In this document: positions 24,135 to 32,340 of the stretch, in pieces
Layout of the letters: the number at the start of each line of letters is the position of its first letter
Position numbering within the stretch: position 1 is the first letter of the stretch
Assembly: GCA_016209205.1 (NCBI GenBank)
Contig: JACQWQ010000071.1
Coordinates: 1 to 64,000 of the forward strand
DNA length: 64,000 nucleotides
Direction: 5' to 3'
From: Chloroflexota bacterium
Lineage (GTDB): Bacteria > Chloroflexota > Anaerolineae > UBA4142 > SHND01
The notes under the pieces: generated by a model
What the model was told of the DNA's origin: nothing
Seen by the model: the letters and a program-made list of their open reading frames with translations, nothing else
Databases searched by the model: none
Made by a program: the position numbers and the translations under genes

Positions 24135-27100
24135 ATGAAACGAAACGACATTTCTTCCGTCCTCATTATCGGTTCCGGTCCCATTGTGATCGGTCAAGCG
24201 TGCGAATTTGATTACGCGGGCGCGCAGGCGTGCAAGGTGCTGCGGCGCGAAGGGTATCGCGTCATTTTGGTCAACAGCAATCCCGCGACGATCATGACCG
24301 ACCCTGAATTCGCGGACGCGACGTACATCGAACCGCTGACCGTCGAGATTTTGGAAAAAATTATTGCACAAGAAAAACCCGACGCGCTGTTGCCGACTGT
24401 CGGCGCGCAGACCGCGCTCAATCTCGCGGTGGAATTGAGCAAGCGCGGCGTGTTGGAAAAATACAATGTGCAGCTATTGGGCGCGCAGGTCCATTCCATC
24501 GAACTCGCCGAAGACCGGCAATTGTTCAAAGCCGCGATGCGCGAGGTCGCGCTTGATGTTCCCGAAAGCGATACGGTGACGAGCGTGGACGACGCGCTAA
24601 AACTCGCGGACGAAATCGGCTATCCCGTATTGATTCGACCGTCGTTCACGCTCGGCGGCGCAGGCGCGGGGATTGCGTACAACGCGAACGAGCTGCGCGA
24701 ACGCGCGGGACGCGGTTTGCGCGCGTCGCCCGTGAATCAGGTGCTCATCGAGCAATCGGTTTCGGGCTGGAAAGAGTATGAATTAGAAGTGATGCGCGAC
24801 GCGGCAGACCAATTCGTCGTGATTTGTTCGATTGAAAATCTCGACGCGATGGGCGTGCACACGGGCGACAGCATCACCGTTGCGCCCGCGATGACGCTCA
24901 CCGACCGCGAATATCAACGTTTGCGCGACGCGGCAAAAAAAGTGTTGAGCGCGGTCGGCGTGGCAACCGGCGGCAGTAATGTGCAATTCGCGGTGAACCC
25001 GCGCGACGGCAAGCTGGTGGTGATTGAGATGAACCCGCGCGTTTCGCGTTCTTCCGCGCTCGCGTCCAAAGCCACGGGCTTTCCGATTGCCAAAATCGCC
25101 GCGCTGCTCGCGGTCGGTTACACACTCGACGAAATCAAAAACGATATTACGCGTGTCACGCCCGCGAGTTTCGAGCCGAGCATTGATTATGTCGTCGTAA
25201 AAATTCCGCGCTGGGCGTTTGAAAAATTTCCAAGCGCGGACGCGACACTTGGACCACAAATGAAATCGGTGGGCGAAGTGATGGCGCTGGGCGGGACGTT
25301 TCGGGAGGCGCTGCAGAAGGCGATAAGAGGTTTGGAAATTGGCGCGTATGGGTTAAAGAGAAACGAGAAACGAGAAACGAGAAACGAGATTGGAGACTGG
25401 AGACTGGAGACTGGGGACTTGAATATCGCGCATGTGGCGCATGAATCGGGATACGACGTTTGGTTTGTGGAACAATTGCGCGCCATTGTGGAAACCGAAC
25501 GCGCGTTGTCAAAAGAGTCGCTTGGTTCGTTAAATGCGGAATTGTTGCGCCGCGCGAAACGCGATGGATTCAGCGACCGCGCGATTGGGGAGTTGGTTGG
25601 CGCGAGTGAGATGCAGGTGAGAGTGAAACGTGATGCGTCAAACGTCAAGTCGGTGTATCAACGTGTGGATACGTGCGCGGCGGAATTTGAGGCGTTCACG
25701 CCGTACTTGTATTCGACGTACGCGGGAACACGCGACGAAGCGGAACCGACAATGCGGCGCAAAGCGTTGATTCTCGGCGGCGGACCGAATCGCATCGGAC
25801 AAGGCATCGAGTTTGACTATTGCTGTGTGCACGCGTGCTACGCGTTAAAAGATTTGGATGTCGAAACGATCATGCTCAACTGCAATCCCGAAACGGTGAG
25901 CACGGATTACGACACTGCCGACCGTTTGTATTTTGAACCGGTCACATTTGAAAATGTGATGGACGTGATCGAGTTGGAAAAACCCGACGGCGTGTTGATT
26001 CAATTTGGCGGACAAACACCGCTCAATCTGGCGCGCGCATTGGAAAACGCGGGCGTGAAAATTTGGGGCACGTCGCCCGATGCCATTGATGCGGCAGAAG
26101 ATCGCGGGCGTTTTGGCGCGCTGCTGCGCGAGTTAGACATTCCCGCGCCCGAGCACGGCACCGCGCGTTCGTTGATCGAAGCGCGACGTGTGGCGACGCG
26201 CATCGGTTATCCGGTGATGGTGCGCCCGTCGTTCGTGTTGGGCGGACGCGCGATGGCGATTGTATACGACGACGCCGACCTCGCACATTTTATCGAACAA
26301 GCCGCGAGTGTTGCCACTGCGACGCATGAACATTTGGTTGCAACATCAAGTGTTCATGCGTCGGAACACTCCGTTTTGATTGATCGTTATCTGGAAGACG
26401 CGTTCGAGATAGACGTGGACTGTGTGTGCGACGGCGCAGATGTCGTGATTGGGGGCATCATGCAGCACATTGAAGAAGCGGGGATTCATTCGGGCGACAG
26501 CGCGTGTGTTTTGCCGCCGTTCAAAATTTCGCAATATCATCTCGACATTATGCGCGACTATACGACGCGCCTCGCGTTGAAACTCGGCGTGCGCGGCTTG
26601 ATGAACGCGCAGTTTGCGATCAAAGATGAAGTCGTTTACGTGTTGGAAGTGAACCCACGCGCGAGTCGCACGGTGCCGTTTGTGAGCAAAGCAACGGGCG
26701 TGCCGCTCGCGCGCATCGCCGCGCAAATCGCGACGGGCAAAACGCTGCGCGAAATTGGTTTCGTCGCGGAACCGCACGTTGACGGATTTTTTGTAAAAGA
26801 GGTTGTGCTGCCGTTCGACAAATTTGACGGTACGCCCGTGCGTCTCGGACCCGAAATGCGTTCGACGGGCGAAGTGATGGGGCACGCGTCGTCATTCGGT
26901 CACGCGTTCGCCAAAGCCGAAATGGCGGCAGGCACATTGCTGCCCACGAAAGGACGCGCGTTTTTGAGCGTCAACGATTTCGACAAGGGCGCAATCGTGA
27001 AACTCGCACGCGATTTATGTCGGTTGGGCTGGGATTTATGCGCGACGCGCGGCACGGCGGAATGGCTGCGCCGCGTTGGTTTGCAAGTCGAAACGCTCAA

Positions 27101-27353
27101 CAAAGTTTCGGAAGGTGCGCCGCACATTCTCGACGCGATTGCGCGCGGGGAAATTGATTTGATTGTCAACACGCCGCTCGGTCGTCAAGCGCACAGCGAC
27201 GGTGAAGAATTGCGCCGCGCGGCGGTGCGGTATCGCGTGCCGCTGCTGACGACATTATCGGCAACGGCGGCGGCGGTGGGGGCGATACGCGCGCTGCAAA
27301 TGAAAGAGTTGAGGGTGCGGAGTTTGCAGGAGCATCATGGGAACGGGAACTGA
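24135..27353 (+). CDS. carB: Carbamoyl-phosphate synthase large subunit, with repeat-derived segments
   Basis: CarB makes carbamoyl phosphate from bicarbonate, ammonia and two ATP. The 1072-residue product has both ATP-grasp halves ([38 protein letters not shown]), the oligomerisation domain and a C-terminal MGS-like allosteric domain. In the oligomerisation domain, residues about 408-429 are encoded by GAGAAAC and GACTGGA words. They stand where family members normally carry a conserved helix (a FYIADAFRAG-type segment). A second short repeat-like patch lies near 496-505. The ATG follows TTCATCC repeats without a ribosome site. The stop is in GGGAACTGAGGG repeats, so the final 15 residues are atypical. 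Confidence 0.95.
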   Translation: MKRNDISSVLIIGSGPIVIGQACEFDYAGAQACKVLRREGYRVILVNSNPATIMTDPEFADATYIEPLTVEILEKIIAQEKPDALLPTVGAQTALNLAVELSKRGVLEKYNVQLLGAQVHSIELAEDRQLFKAAMREVALDVPESDTVTSVDDALKLADEIGYPVLIRPSFTLGGAGAGIAYNANELRERAGRGLRASPVNQVLIEQSVSGWKEYELEVMRDAADQFVVICSIENLDAMGVHTGDSITVAPAMTLTDREYQRLRDAAKKVLSAVGVATGGSNVQFAVNPRDGKLVVIEMNPRVSRSSALASKATGFPIAKIAALLAVGYTLDEIKNDITRVTPASFEPSIDYVVVKIPRWAFEKFPSADATLGPQMKSVGEVMALGGTFREALQKAIRGLEIGAYGLKRNEKRETRNEIGDWRLETGDLNIAHVAHESGYDVWFVEQLRAIVETERALSKESLGSLNAELLRRAKRDGFSDRAIGELVGASEMQVRVKRDASNVKSVYQRVDTCAAEFEAFTPYLYSTYAGTRDEAEPTMRRKALILGGGPNRIGQGIEFDYCCVHACYALKDLDVETIMLNCNPETVSTDYDTADRLYFEPVTFENVMDVIELEKPDGVLIQFGGQTPLNLARALENAGVKIWGTSPDAIDAAEDRGRFGALLRELDIPAPEHGTARSLIEARRVATRIGYPVMVRPSFVLGGRAMAIVYDDADLAHFIEQAASVATATHEHLVATSSVHASEHSVLIDRYLEDAFEIDVDCVCDGADVVIGGIMQHIEEAGIHSGDSACVLPPFKISQYHLDIMRDYTTRLALKLGVRGLMNAQFAIKDEVVYVLEVNPRASRTVPFVSKATGVPLARIAAQIATGKTLREIGFVAEPHVDGFFVKEVVLPFDKFDGTPVRLGPEMRSTGEVMGHASSFGHAFAKAEMAAGTLLPTKGRAFLSVNDFDKGAIVKLARDLCRLGWDLCATRGTAEWLRRVGLQVETLNKVSEGAPHILDAIARGEIDLIVNTPLGRQAHSDGEELRRAAVRYRVPLLTTLSATAAAVGAIRALQMKELRVRSLQEHHGNGN
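25356..25421 (+). repeat. In-frame repeat segment inside carB (oligomerisation domain)
   Basis: Three to four GAGAAAC words are followed by GAGACTG words ([11 protein letters not shown], then DWRLETGD). Aligned by memory with E. coli CarB, it replaces residues rather than simply adding them. Confidence 0.85.
25618..25650 (+). repeat. Second repeat-like patch inside carB
   Basis: GTGAAACGTGATGCGTCAAA at about 25624-25643 matches the array words almost exactly. The surrounding protein keeps the family length ([19 protein letters not shown]), so this is a substitution or a coincidence rather than an insertion. Confidence 0.5.
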
Positions 27354-27419
27354 GGGAACTGCGGGAACGGAGGGAAAGGAGGGAACGGGAAATGAGGGAA
27401 CTGCGGGAACTGCGGAAAA
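27336..27419. repeat. GGGAACTG/GAGGGAA repeats at the carB 3' end
   Basis: Words GGGAACTGA, GGGAACTGC, GGGAACGGA, GGGAAAGGA repeat through the carB stop codon and into the intergenic region. The TGA of carB is part of a GGGAACTGA word. Confidence 0.9.
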
Positions 27420-27516
27420 AGTAGAGCATCGCAGACGCTTGCGTTTGGCGGTGTTTTTTTGTTGTTGGAGAGCGACAAAATAGTTTTATGAAAATTAACG
27501 TTACTGTTAATAATCG

Positions 27517-27545
27517 TTGACAGATTTCGCGTTCCCACTTAAAAT
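27517..27545 (+). promoter_or_regulatory. Strong sigma70-like promoter of the AbiE-type pair
   Basis: TTGACA and TAAAAT are separated by exactly 17 nt, 41 nt before the ATG at 27587. It separates the defence-like island from carB. Confidence 0.75.
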
Positions 27546-27586
27546 AGATTGATGAAACTATACAATTTTGTCAAGGTATAGCAATC

Positions 27587-28282
27587 ATGGATCTTACAGC
27601 TGCTAGAGCGTTGGCTGCCCAACAACAAATCAGCATTGACTTTATCGTGCGCGAAGAGTACGAGTTGCTGCTGTTGAAGGAACTCTACGAAAGTGAATTC
27701 GGCGCGCACCTTGTCTTCAAGGGCGGCACCGCGCTGCGCTTGGTGTATGGCTCGCCGCGCTTTTCAGAGGATTTGGATTTCAGCGCCATTGGGGAATTGG
27801 ACGCAGAAAAATTTGCCGCTGTGCTCCAAAGGAGCACGAACAAATACCCTGCAATTGTCGGCATCGAGAGTCGCGCGAAATTCTATACGCTCTTTGCCGG
27901 CGCGAAAATTAAGGAAAATTTTTTGACGCGCGCGTTTCAGATCAAAATCGAAATTTCCAAACGCAAGGGCAAACTCGTTCAGGGTGAAGATTTTACCGAA
28001 CGCGTTATCACAAGCCAGCACGCGCCCTTGACCGTTCTCGCGCGTGTCGCCACGTTGGAATTGATGCTGCGCGAAAAAAAAGATGCGCTCAAAAATCGGC
28101 GCGCGGCGCGGGATGTGTTTGATTATTGGTTCATTCATCAATTGCTCAAGCAAGAGGCGCAAGTGGATTTGACAGGATTCGATATAGAGCTGGCAAAAGC
28201 AGAATTACATCGCCTGTTGCCGCGTTCGTATTGGAGAGTCGTTGACGCATGGCTCGCATCCGCCCCAAAGACTCGGCGCTGA
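27587..28282 (+). CDS. AbiEii/AbiGii-type nucleotidyltransferase toxin
   Basis: The 231-residue protein has the core motif of the family: FKGGTALRLVYG (residues 44-55) followed by RFSEDLDF (58-65), whose acidic pair binds metal in the nucleotidyltransferase fold. AbiEii toxins of type IV systems block growth, in characterised relatives by modifying tRNA acceptor ends; this specific activity is not provable here. The ATG is preceded by a modest AAGGTATAG. It overlaps the next gene by 34 nt. The usual order puts the antitoxin first; here the toxin is first. Confidence 0.85.
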   Translation: MDLTAARALAAQQQISIDFIVREEYELLLLKELYESEFGAHLVFKGGTALRLVYGSPRFSEDLDFSAIGELDAEKFAAVLQRSTNKYPAIVGIESRAKFYTLFAGAKIKENFLTRAFQIKIEISKRKGKLVQGEDFTERVITSQHAPLTVLARVATLELMLREKKDALKNRRAARDVFDYWFIHQLLKQEAQVDLTGFDIELAKAELHRLLPRSYWRVVDAWLASAPKTRR

Positions 28283-28908
28283 TTTCCCGATTGCTCGGTT
28301 TGCCCAAACCGTACTTTACTGCGACAGACCTTGAAAAAATTTTGGGGCTGCCGCGCGCGAGTTTGTACGTGACATTGACGCGGCTCGTGCAAGCGGGCGT
28401 TCTCGTGCGGCTCCGCAAAAATGTGTACAAGCTCGCCCTCGCGCCGACGGAAAGCGAAAAGGCAGCAAGCGAGTTGTACTTTCCCTCCTATCTTTCGTTT
28501 GAGAGCGCGTTGTCAAAATACGGCATCCTCTCGCAGATTCCCTATACGTTGACATTCGCCACGACGCGCCCGTCGAAAAAAATGATGTTGGGAAATGTGC
28601 AGATCGAATATCGCCGCTTGAAACGCGATTTATTCTTTGGCTATGCGCTCGAGAACGGAATCTATATCGCCACGCCCGAAAAGGCGCTGCTGGATGAATT
28701 GTATCTATCGAGTCGCGGCAAAGCAACGCTTGACATTGCGGAACTGGATTTGCGCGAAATCAATCTGGCGCGGTTGGAAGAGTACGCGGACAAGTTTCCG
28801 CGTTACACCAATTCATTGTTGGCGCGCGTGAAAGAATTGATTGGCACGACGCCGACAACACTGGAGACGAGAGAGAGAGTTGGGTGGGGGAAAGGGGAGA
28901 AGCGATAG
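28249..28908 (+). CDS. AbiEi-type antitoxin, winged-helix regulator
   Basis: The 219-residue protein has an N-terminal winged-helix segment (FTATDLEKILGLPRASLYVTLTRLVQAGVLVRL). The C-terminal AbiEi domain has YLSFESALSKYGI, ATTRPSKKM and TPEKALLDELYL, all typical of the family. It should repress the operon and counteract the nucleotidyltransferase. GGAG lies 14 nt before the ATG, within the toxin gene. The last 15 residues come from purine-rich low-complexity DNA (GAGAGAGAG), so the tail is probably a recent extension. Confidence 0.83.
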   Translation: MARIRPKDSALISRLLGLPKPYFTATDLEKILGLPRASLYVTLTRLVQAGVLVRLRKNVYKLALAPTESEKAASELYFPSYLSFESALSKYGILSQIPYTLTFATTRPSKKMMLGNVQIEYRRLKRDLFFGYALENGIYIATPEKALLDELYLSSRGKATLDIAELDLREINLARLEEYADKFPRYTNSLLARVKELIGTTPTTLETRERVGWGKGEKR

Positions 28909-28980
28909 AGAGGGCGAATAATACAACAGGGCGCACAACGCGCGACTGCCAAATTCGTTCGTCCATTACGGATTCAATGA

Positions 28981-29403
28981 TCAATTGGCAACCCAGACCG
29001 TTTTTGGAAATGATTTGTTGACGGCGTTGACCAATCTTTCATCGGCTGTAATAAAGACACATTGTTCGCGCTCACTCAAAGCAATGTACAGCGAATCGTA
29101 CACCGTACGTTCATGCGCCATCGCAATTTGAAATGCGTGCCCCAACAATTCAGCCGAAGGGATCAACGCGATATCCATTTCTCGAAATGCGGCAATGATT
29201 TGCTCCGCGTCTGCTTTGGCTAACCCCTGGAGCCGGATTTTTTTCCAGACAATGTTTCCGATTTCAGCGACGAGCAAATCGGGCGCAAGCAATGTCAACT
29301 CGCCCGACTCGTAACCTTCCAGAACACGCCGCGCCTCTGCGGATAATGGCTCTGTCACAAACCACTTGATGACAACGCTGCTATCAATGACGATTCTGTC
29401 CAT
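28981..29403 (-). CDS. VapC-like PIN domain ribonuclease toxin
   Basis: The 140-residue protein is a PIN-domain nuclease. It opens MDRIVIDSSVVIKWF with the first catalytic Asp, continues APDLLVAEIGNIVWKK with the Glu, and ends VYDSLYIALSE...FITADERLVNAV with the last acidic residues. VapC toxins cut tRNA or rRNA. I chose ATG 29403, which directly follows the antitoxin stop. A GTG at 29409 (GTGA overlap) is the alternative in the track. It is the downstream partner of the small gene at 29406-29654. Confidence 0.85.
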   Translation of the reverse strand: MDRIVIDSSVVIKWFVTEPLSAEARRVLEGYESGELTLLAPDLLVAEIGNIVWKKIRLQGLAKADAEQIIAAFREMDIALIPSAELLGHAFQIAMAHERTVYDSLYIALSEREQCVFITADERLVNAVNKSFPKTVWVAN

Positions 29404-29405
29404 CT

Positions 29406-29654
29406 TCACCGCTCGCGATCCGCGCGAATCAACTCTGTGCTGTCTTGCATTTCGCCGTAAGTTTTCAACAGACGCGCGCGCATTTCATCAATACGACGCA
29501 CCTGTTCTTGGCGACGGTGCAGCTCTTCTGTTTGCGCTTGCCAAACCTCGATGAGTTTTTGGATAAACTCTTCCAGATTCTCAAACCCGCCATTGTGGGC
29601 AGTGGTCTGTAATTTCTGATACAGCATGTCGGAAACGGTTAAGGTTTGATACAT
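29406..29654 (-). CDS. Putative antitoxin partner of the PIN toxin
   Basis: This 82-residue protein lies immediately upstream of the PIN gene. The N-terminus (QTLTVSDMLYQKLQTTAH...FENLEEFIQKLIEVW) resembles short ribbon-helix-helix VapB antitoxins. The C-terminal half is a charged helix (EELHRRQEQVRRIDEMRARLL) suited to binding the toxin. AAGGAG precedes the ATG at good spacing. Assignment rests on position and fold pattern. Confidence 0.72.
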   Translation of the reverse strand: MYQTLTVSDMLYQKLQTTAHNGGFENLEEFIQKLIEVWQAQTEELHRRQEQVRRIDEMRARLLKTYGEMQDSTELIRADRER

Positions 29655-29715
29655 GGAGAATCTCCTTCTCTTTGTCTATTTCTAATTGATGAGCAAGTTG
29701 TGATCGCTCACGCGG

Positions 29716-30879
29716 CTAAAACATATTCAACGCAGCATCATCGCTTATTCTGAATTTTTTGATAGAACCCCAAAATTCGCGCCAATCCTTCCCTTCGTTC
29801 GTTTGCGACGGATCGGCAGCGCTTTCAATCTCATCCAAGACCGTCGTTTCTGCCAAGTCCCTCTGATTCGTCCACCACTCAATTATCTGCCGCATCGCGT
29901 TCAACGCGGCTGTCCATTTTTCAGCTTGCGGTTGAATATAATCGCGAATGGGAAATTCATTTGGAAGGGTGTCGTACTCTTCCTCGATCTGAACCATGAC
30001 GATTGGCTCATTATTCTCAACCCGCGTTAGGAACTCTTTAGCAGATTGGATTTGATCGCGCGAATGATAACCATGAAAGACTCCGATCTCATTCAGTATG
30101 TTGAGATAGAAATCTTCCGGAGTGGATAATTCCCCGATATGGCGCCTAAATCTTTTTGGAATGACTGTATACGTTTTCTCTAGTTTTTTTTGCAGATCGA
30201 GTGGTAGTGAATCCGAATCCAGGTCGCTATGCTCTTTCGCGTATTCTAAGACTTCGTTATAGGATTGTTGAAAACTAGGTAGAGCAAGGGGCGGATAGAC
30301 TCTCTCAATCGCAAGTGTCGCGGCGCGATAAATTTTCTCCAGCGCGTCTCGTAGAGTCTGAATTCGATTCTGATACGCGCGTTCCTCCTCCATGCTTTTG
30401 GCTTCAATCTCAGCCACGCGCTTCGCCTCAATCTCTGGCGCTCGTAATTCCTCTGACAAATCCACATCCAAGAGGCGCTTGAGTAGTTCAACTGCAAGCG
30501 AGGCGTATTCTTTCACATTTGAAGGTCTAATCGTGATACCGTCTTCCTCATGGTAAAGCTTGTTGCGGTGACTATGAAAATATCGAACGTCCTGGAGGTC
30601 TATTCCATGTATTTGGTCACTCGCGACTCTGGCGATAGCATCGCACAAAATCGGAAAATCCCATTTATCAACTGCTTTCTTGCCACCTTCCCAATCAATT
30701 TTAGGTCCTCCAATTTTTTCGCCCAACGTAAGAAAGGTCTTGAATACCGTTTCCACGCCTACATCAAGTAACAGAAATGCAATACGCTGATCAAACTCGG
30801 AGTTTTTGTGCAAATGGAGGAGAGCATGGCTGATAAGCTCGGTAGCTCCTTTTTGCCATGGGCGTTGGTTTGTTTTCAT
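29716..30879 (-). CDS. HEPN-motif protein of unknown function
   Basis: I do not recognise a named family for this 387-residue protein. Residues 105-110 read RNKLYH within RYFHSHRNKLYHEEDG, which fits the R-x4-6-H motif of HEPN ribonucleases. A preceding all-helical region (LISHALLHLHKNSEFDQRIAFLLLDVG) matches such bundles. The middle is a long charged coiled-coil-like helix (EIEAKRVAEIEAKSMEEERAY). The C-terminal half is unassigned. ATG 30879 follows AGAGGTG; the track uses a GTG three codons upstream. Its place between two toxin-antitoxin pairs suggests a defence role, which is inference. Confidence 0.65.
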   Translation of the reverse strand: MKTNQRPWQKGATELISHALLHLHKNSEFDQRIAFLLLDVGVETVFKTFLTLGEKIGGPKIDWEGGKKAVDKWDFPILCDAIARVASDQIHGIDLQDVRYFHSHRNKLYHEEDGITIRPSNVKEYASLAVELLKRLLDVDLSEELRAPEIEAKRVAEIEAKSMEEERAYQNRIQTLRDALEKIYRAATLAIERVYPPLALPSFQQSYNEVLEYAKEHSDLDSDSLPLDLQKKLEKTYTVIPKRFRRHIGELSTPEDFYLNILNEIGVFHGYHSRDQIQSAKEFLTRVENNEPIVMVQIEEEYDTLPNEFPIRDYIQPQAEKWTAALNAMRQIIEWWTNQRDLAETTVLDEIESAADPSQTNEGKDWREFWGSIKKFRISDDAALNMF

Positions 30880-30958
30880 GAGTTTCACCTCTTGCTCATT
30901 TCGCTCTTATGTCGCGCCTTCGCAATCGTGCAACGCTTCCACAACAAAGAGCATTTTG

Positions 30959-31216
30959 TCAATCATACACCTCGCGGCGGTGCTGAATATTGAACACGGT
31001 GATTGTTTGCAGCGTGTGGTCAAATTGATAGATCGCGCGATAATCGCCGATACGAATTTTATAGTACGCCGCAAACTCGCCTTTGAGAGCTTCAGGGCGG
31101 ATTTCCTCAAAATGCTCCCCAACCCATTTCAATCGCTCGCGGATGCGCTTTTGCATCGGTCTGTCGAGACGCGCGAGGTCCCGCTCTGCTTCTGGCAAAA
31201 TAATGACGTCATACAT
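30959..31216 (-). CDS. RelE/ParE superfamily toxin
   Basis: The 85-residue product has the RelE fold pattern: a short strand YDVIILPEAERDLARL, a helix pair KRIRERLKWVG, then YYKIRIGDYRAIYQFD and a C-terminal strand with basic residues (IQHRREVYD). Such toxins cut mRNA on the ribosome or inhibit gyrase. ATG 31216 overlaps the antitoxin end by 8 nt; the track uses a TTG three codons upstream. It is preceded by the antitoxin gene, the standard order. Confidence 0.85.
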   Translation of the reverse strand: MYDVIILPEAERDLARLDRPMQKRIRERLKWVGEHFEEIRPEALKGEFAAYYKIRIGDYRAIYQFDHTLQTITVFNIQHRREVYD

Positions 31217-31493
31217 CGTCGTCAAGCCCTAGCTCGCTTGCCACTTGTTCCAGCGGTTTTCCTTTCAACTCGCCTGCCTTATACGCCGCTTCTTGTTGCA
31301 ACAGTTTAGCGCGAAAATCCGCGCGCAGCGTCAATCCTTCATCAGGATCCTTCGTTGGGTCATAATTGCGCATCTCATCACGTTCGCGCAGTTCTTCCAA
31401 TTCCTCGAGCAGGCGTTCGTACTCTGCCGTATCCAACACTACTGCAATACGGTGTCCCAGCGCATCCACAATATAACGCTCTTGAATTGCCAT
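31209..31493 (-). CDS. RelB/Phd-like antitoxin
   Basis: The 94-residue protein begins AIQERYIVDALGHRIAVVLDTAEYERLLEELEEL, a pattern of Phd/YefM- or RelB-like antitoxins. The C-terminal half is charged and helical (FRAKLLQQEAAYKAGEL), suited to wrapping the toxin. ATG 31493 follows GGAGGG; the track start six codons upstream is less likely. It is co-transcribed with the RelE-like gene. Confidence 0.78.
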   Translation of the reverse strand: MAIQERYIVDALGHRIAVVLDTAEYERLLEELEELRERDEMRNYDPTKDPDEGLTLRADFRAKLLQQEAAYKAGELKGKPLEQVASELGLDDDV

Positions 31494-31595
31494 AGTTTTT
31501 TCCCTCCGCATGAATTATAAACGTTCCATGCAAGTCTCGCAATCCCAAATCGCGTTTGCCCCTCCCCACACTCCTATGCGATAATTCACTCACCA

Positions 31596-31637
31596 AACTG
31601 ACCACTGATAACTGATTACTGATAACTGATTACTGAT
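31596..31637. repeat. ACTGATAACTGATTACTG words before xpt
   Basis: Five 7-8 bp words (ACTGACC, ACTGATA, ACTGATT, ACTGATA, ACTGATT) lie directly before the xpt ribosome site GGAGG. No purine-riboswitch-like core is visible here. Confidence 0.85.
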
Positions 31638-31649
31638 TCCGGAGGCCCC

Positions 31650-32246
31650 ATGAACGACCGCGAAGTCACCTACATGCACTGGCTGCGCGAGCGCATCCAA
31701 AACGAAGGACGTTATCTCGGCAACGGCATCCTCAAAGTGGATGTCTTTATGAATCATCAAGTGGACCCGCTGCTGATGCAAGGCATCGGGTATGAGTTTG
31801 CGCGGCGCTTTCGGCATCAACACGCGACCAAAATCTTGACGGCGGAAATTTCCGGCATCGCGCCCGCGTTGGCGACGGGCATGATGCTGCAGGTGCCGGT
31901 CGTATTTGCGCGCAAGAACAAACCGATTACACTTTCGCAGGAACCGTATCAGGCGACCGCGCCGTCACACACCAAAGGCGGTGAGGTAACGCTGATGGTG
32001 TCGCACGAATTTTTGTCGCCCGAAGACCGCATTCTCATCATTGACGATTTTCTTGCCTCGTCCTTGACCATTCGCGCGCTCGTTGACATTATCCGGCAAG
32101 GCGGCGCGGCGTTGGTCGGCATCGGCGCGGTGATTGAAAAATCATTCGAAGGCGGACGCGGCGCGCTCGCGGACTTGGGGGTCCAAGTCGAATCGCTGGC
32201 AGTGATTGATAGATTCGAGGGCAATAAAATTATTTTTGCCGAGTAA
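31650..32246 (+). CDS. xpt: Xanthine phosphoribosyltransferase
   Basis: Xpt salvages xanthine to XMP with PRPP. The 198-residue product has the Xpt-specific N-terminus (YLGNGILKVDVFMNHQVDP), the loop HTKGGEVTLMVSHEFL, and the PRPP motif ILIIDDFLASSLT near residue 130. GGAGGCCCC precedes the ATG. guaB, which makes XMP from IMP, lies 94 nt downstream on the same strand. Both enzymes therefore supply XMP for GMP synthesis. A long hairpin separates them. Confidence 0.93.
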   Translation: MNDREVTYMHWLRERIQNEGRYLGNGILKVDVFMNHQVDPLLMQGIGYEFARRFRHQHATKILTAEISGIAPALATGMMLQVPVVFARKNKPITLSQEPYQATAPSHTKGGEVTLMVSHEFLSPEDRILIIDDFLASSLTIRALVDIIRQGGAALVGIGAVIEKSFEGGRGALADLGVQVESLAVIDRFEGNKIIFAE

Positions 32247-32269
32247 CGTTTTTTCCCAACGAGATTTTT

Positions 32270-32321
32270 GGACACAGATGCCACAGATTTCACAGATAAA
32301 AAATCTGTGGCATCTGTGTCC
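32270..32321 (+). promoter_or_regulatory. 21-bp perfect hairpin between xpt and guaB
   Basis: GGACACAGATGCCACAGATTT at 32270-32290 pairs base for base with 32301-32321 over a 10-nt loop. The word CACAGAT occurs three times in it. No T-run follows. It lies 19 nt before the guaB ATG and could control read-through or RNA stability; it could also be a dispersed palindrome. Confidence 0.75.
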
Positions 32322-32340
32322 GATGTTTGGGGGCTTTCCT

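Noticed and set aside
31512-31649. Purine riboswitch upstream of xpt
   Set aside because: The region is mostly ACTGATA words; no conserved aptamer core is visible.
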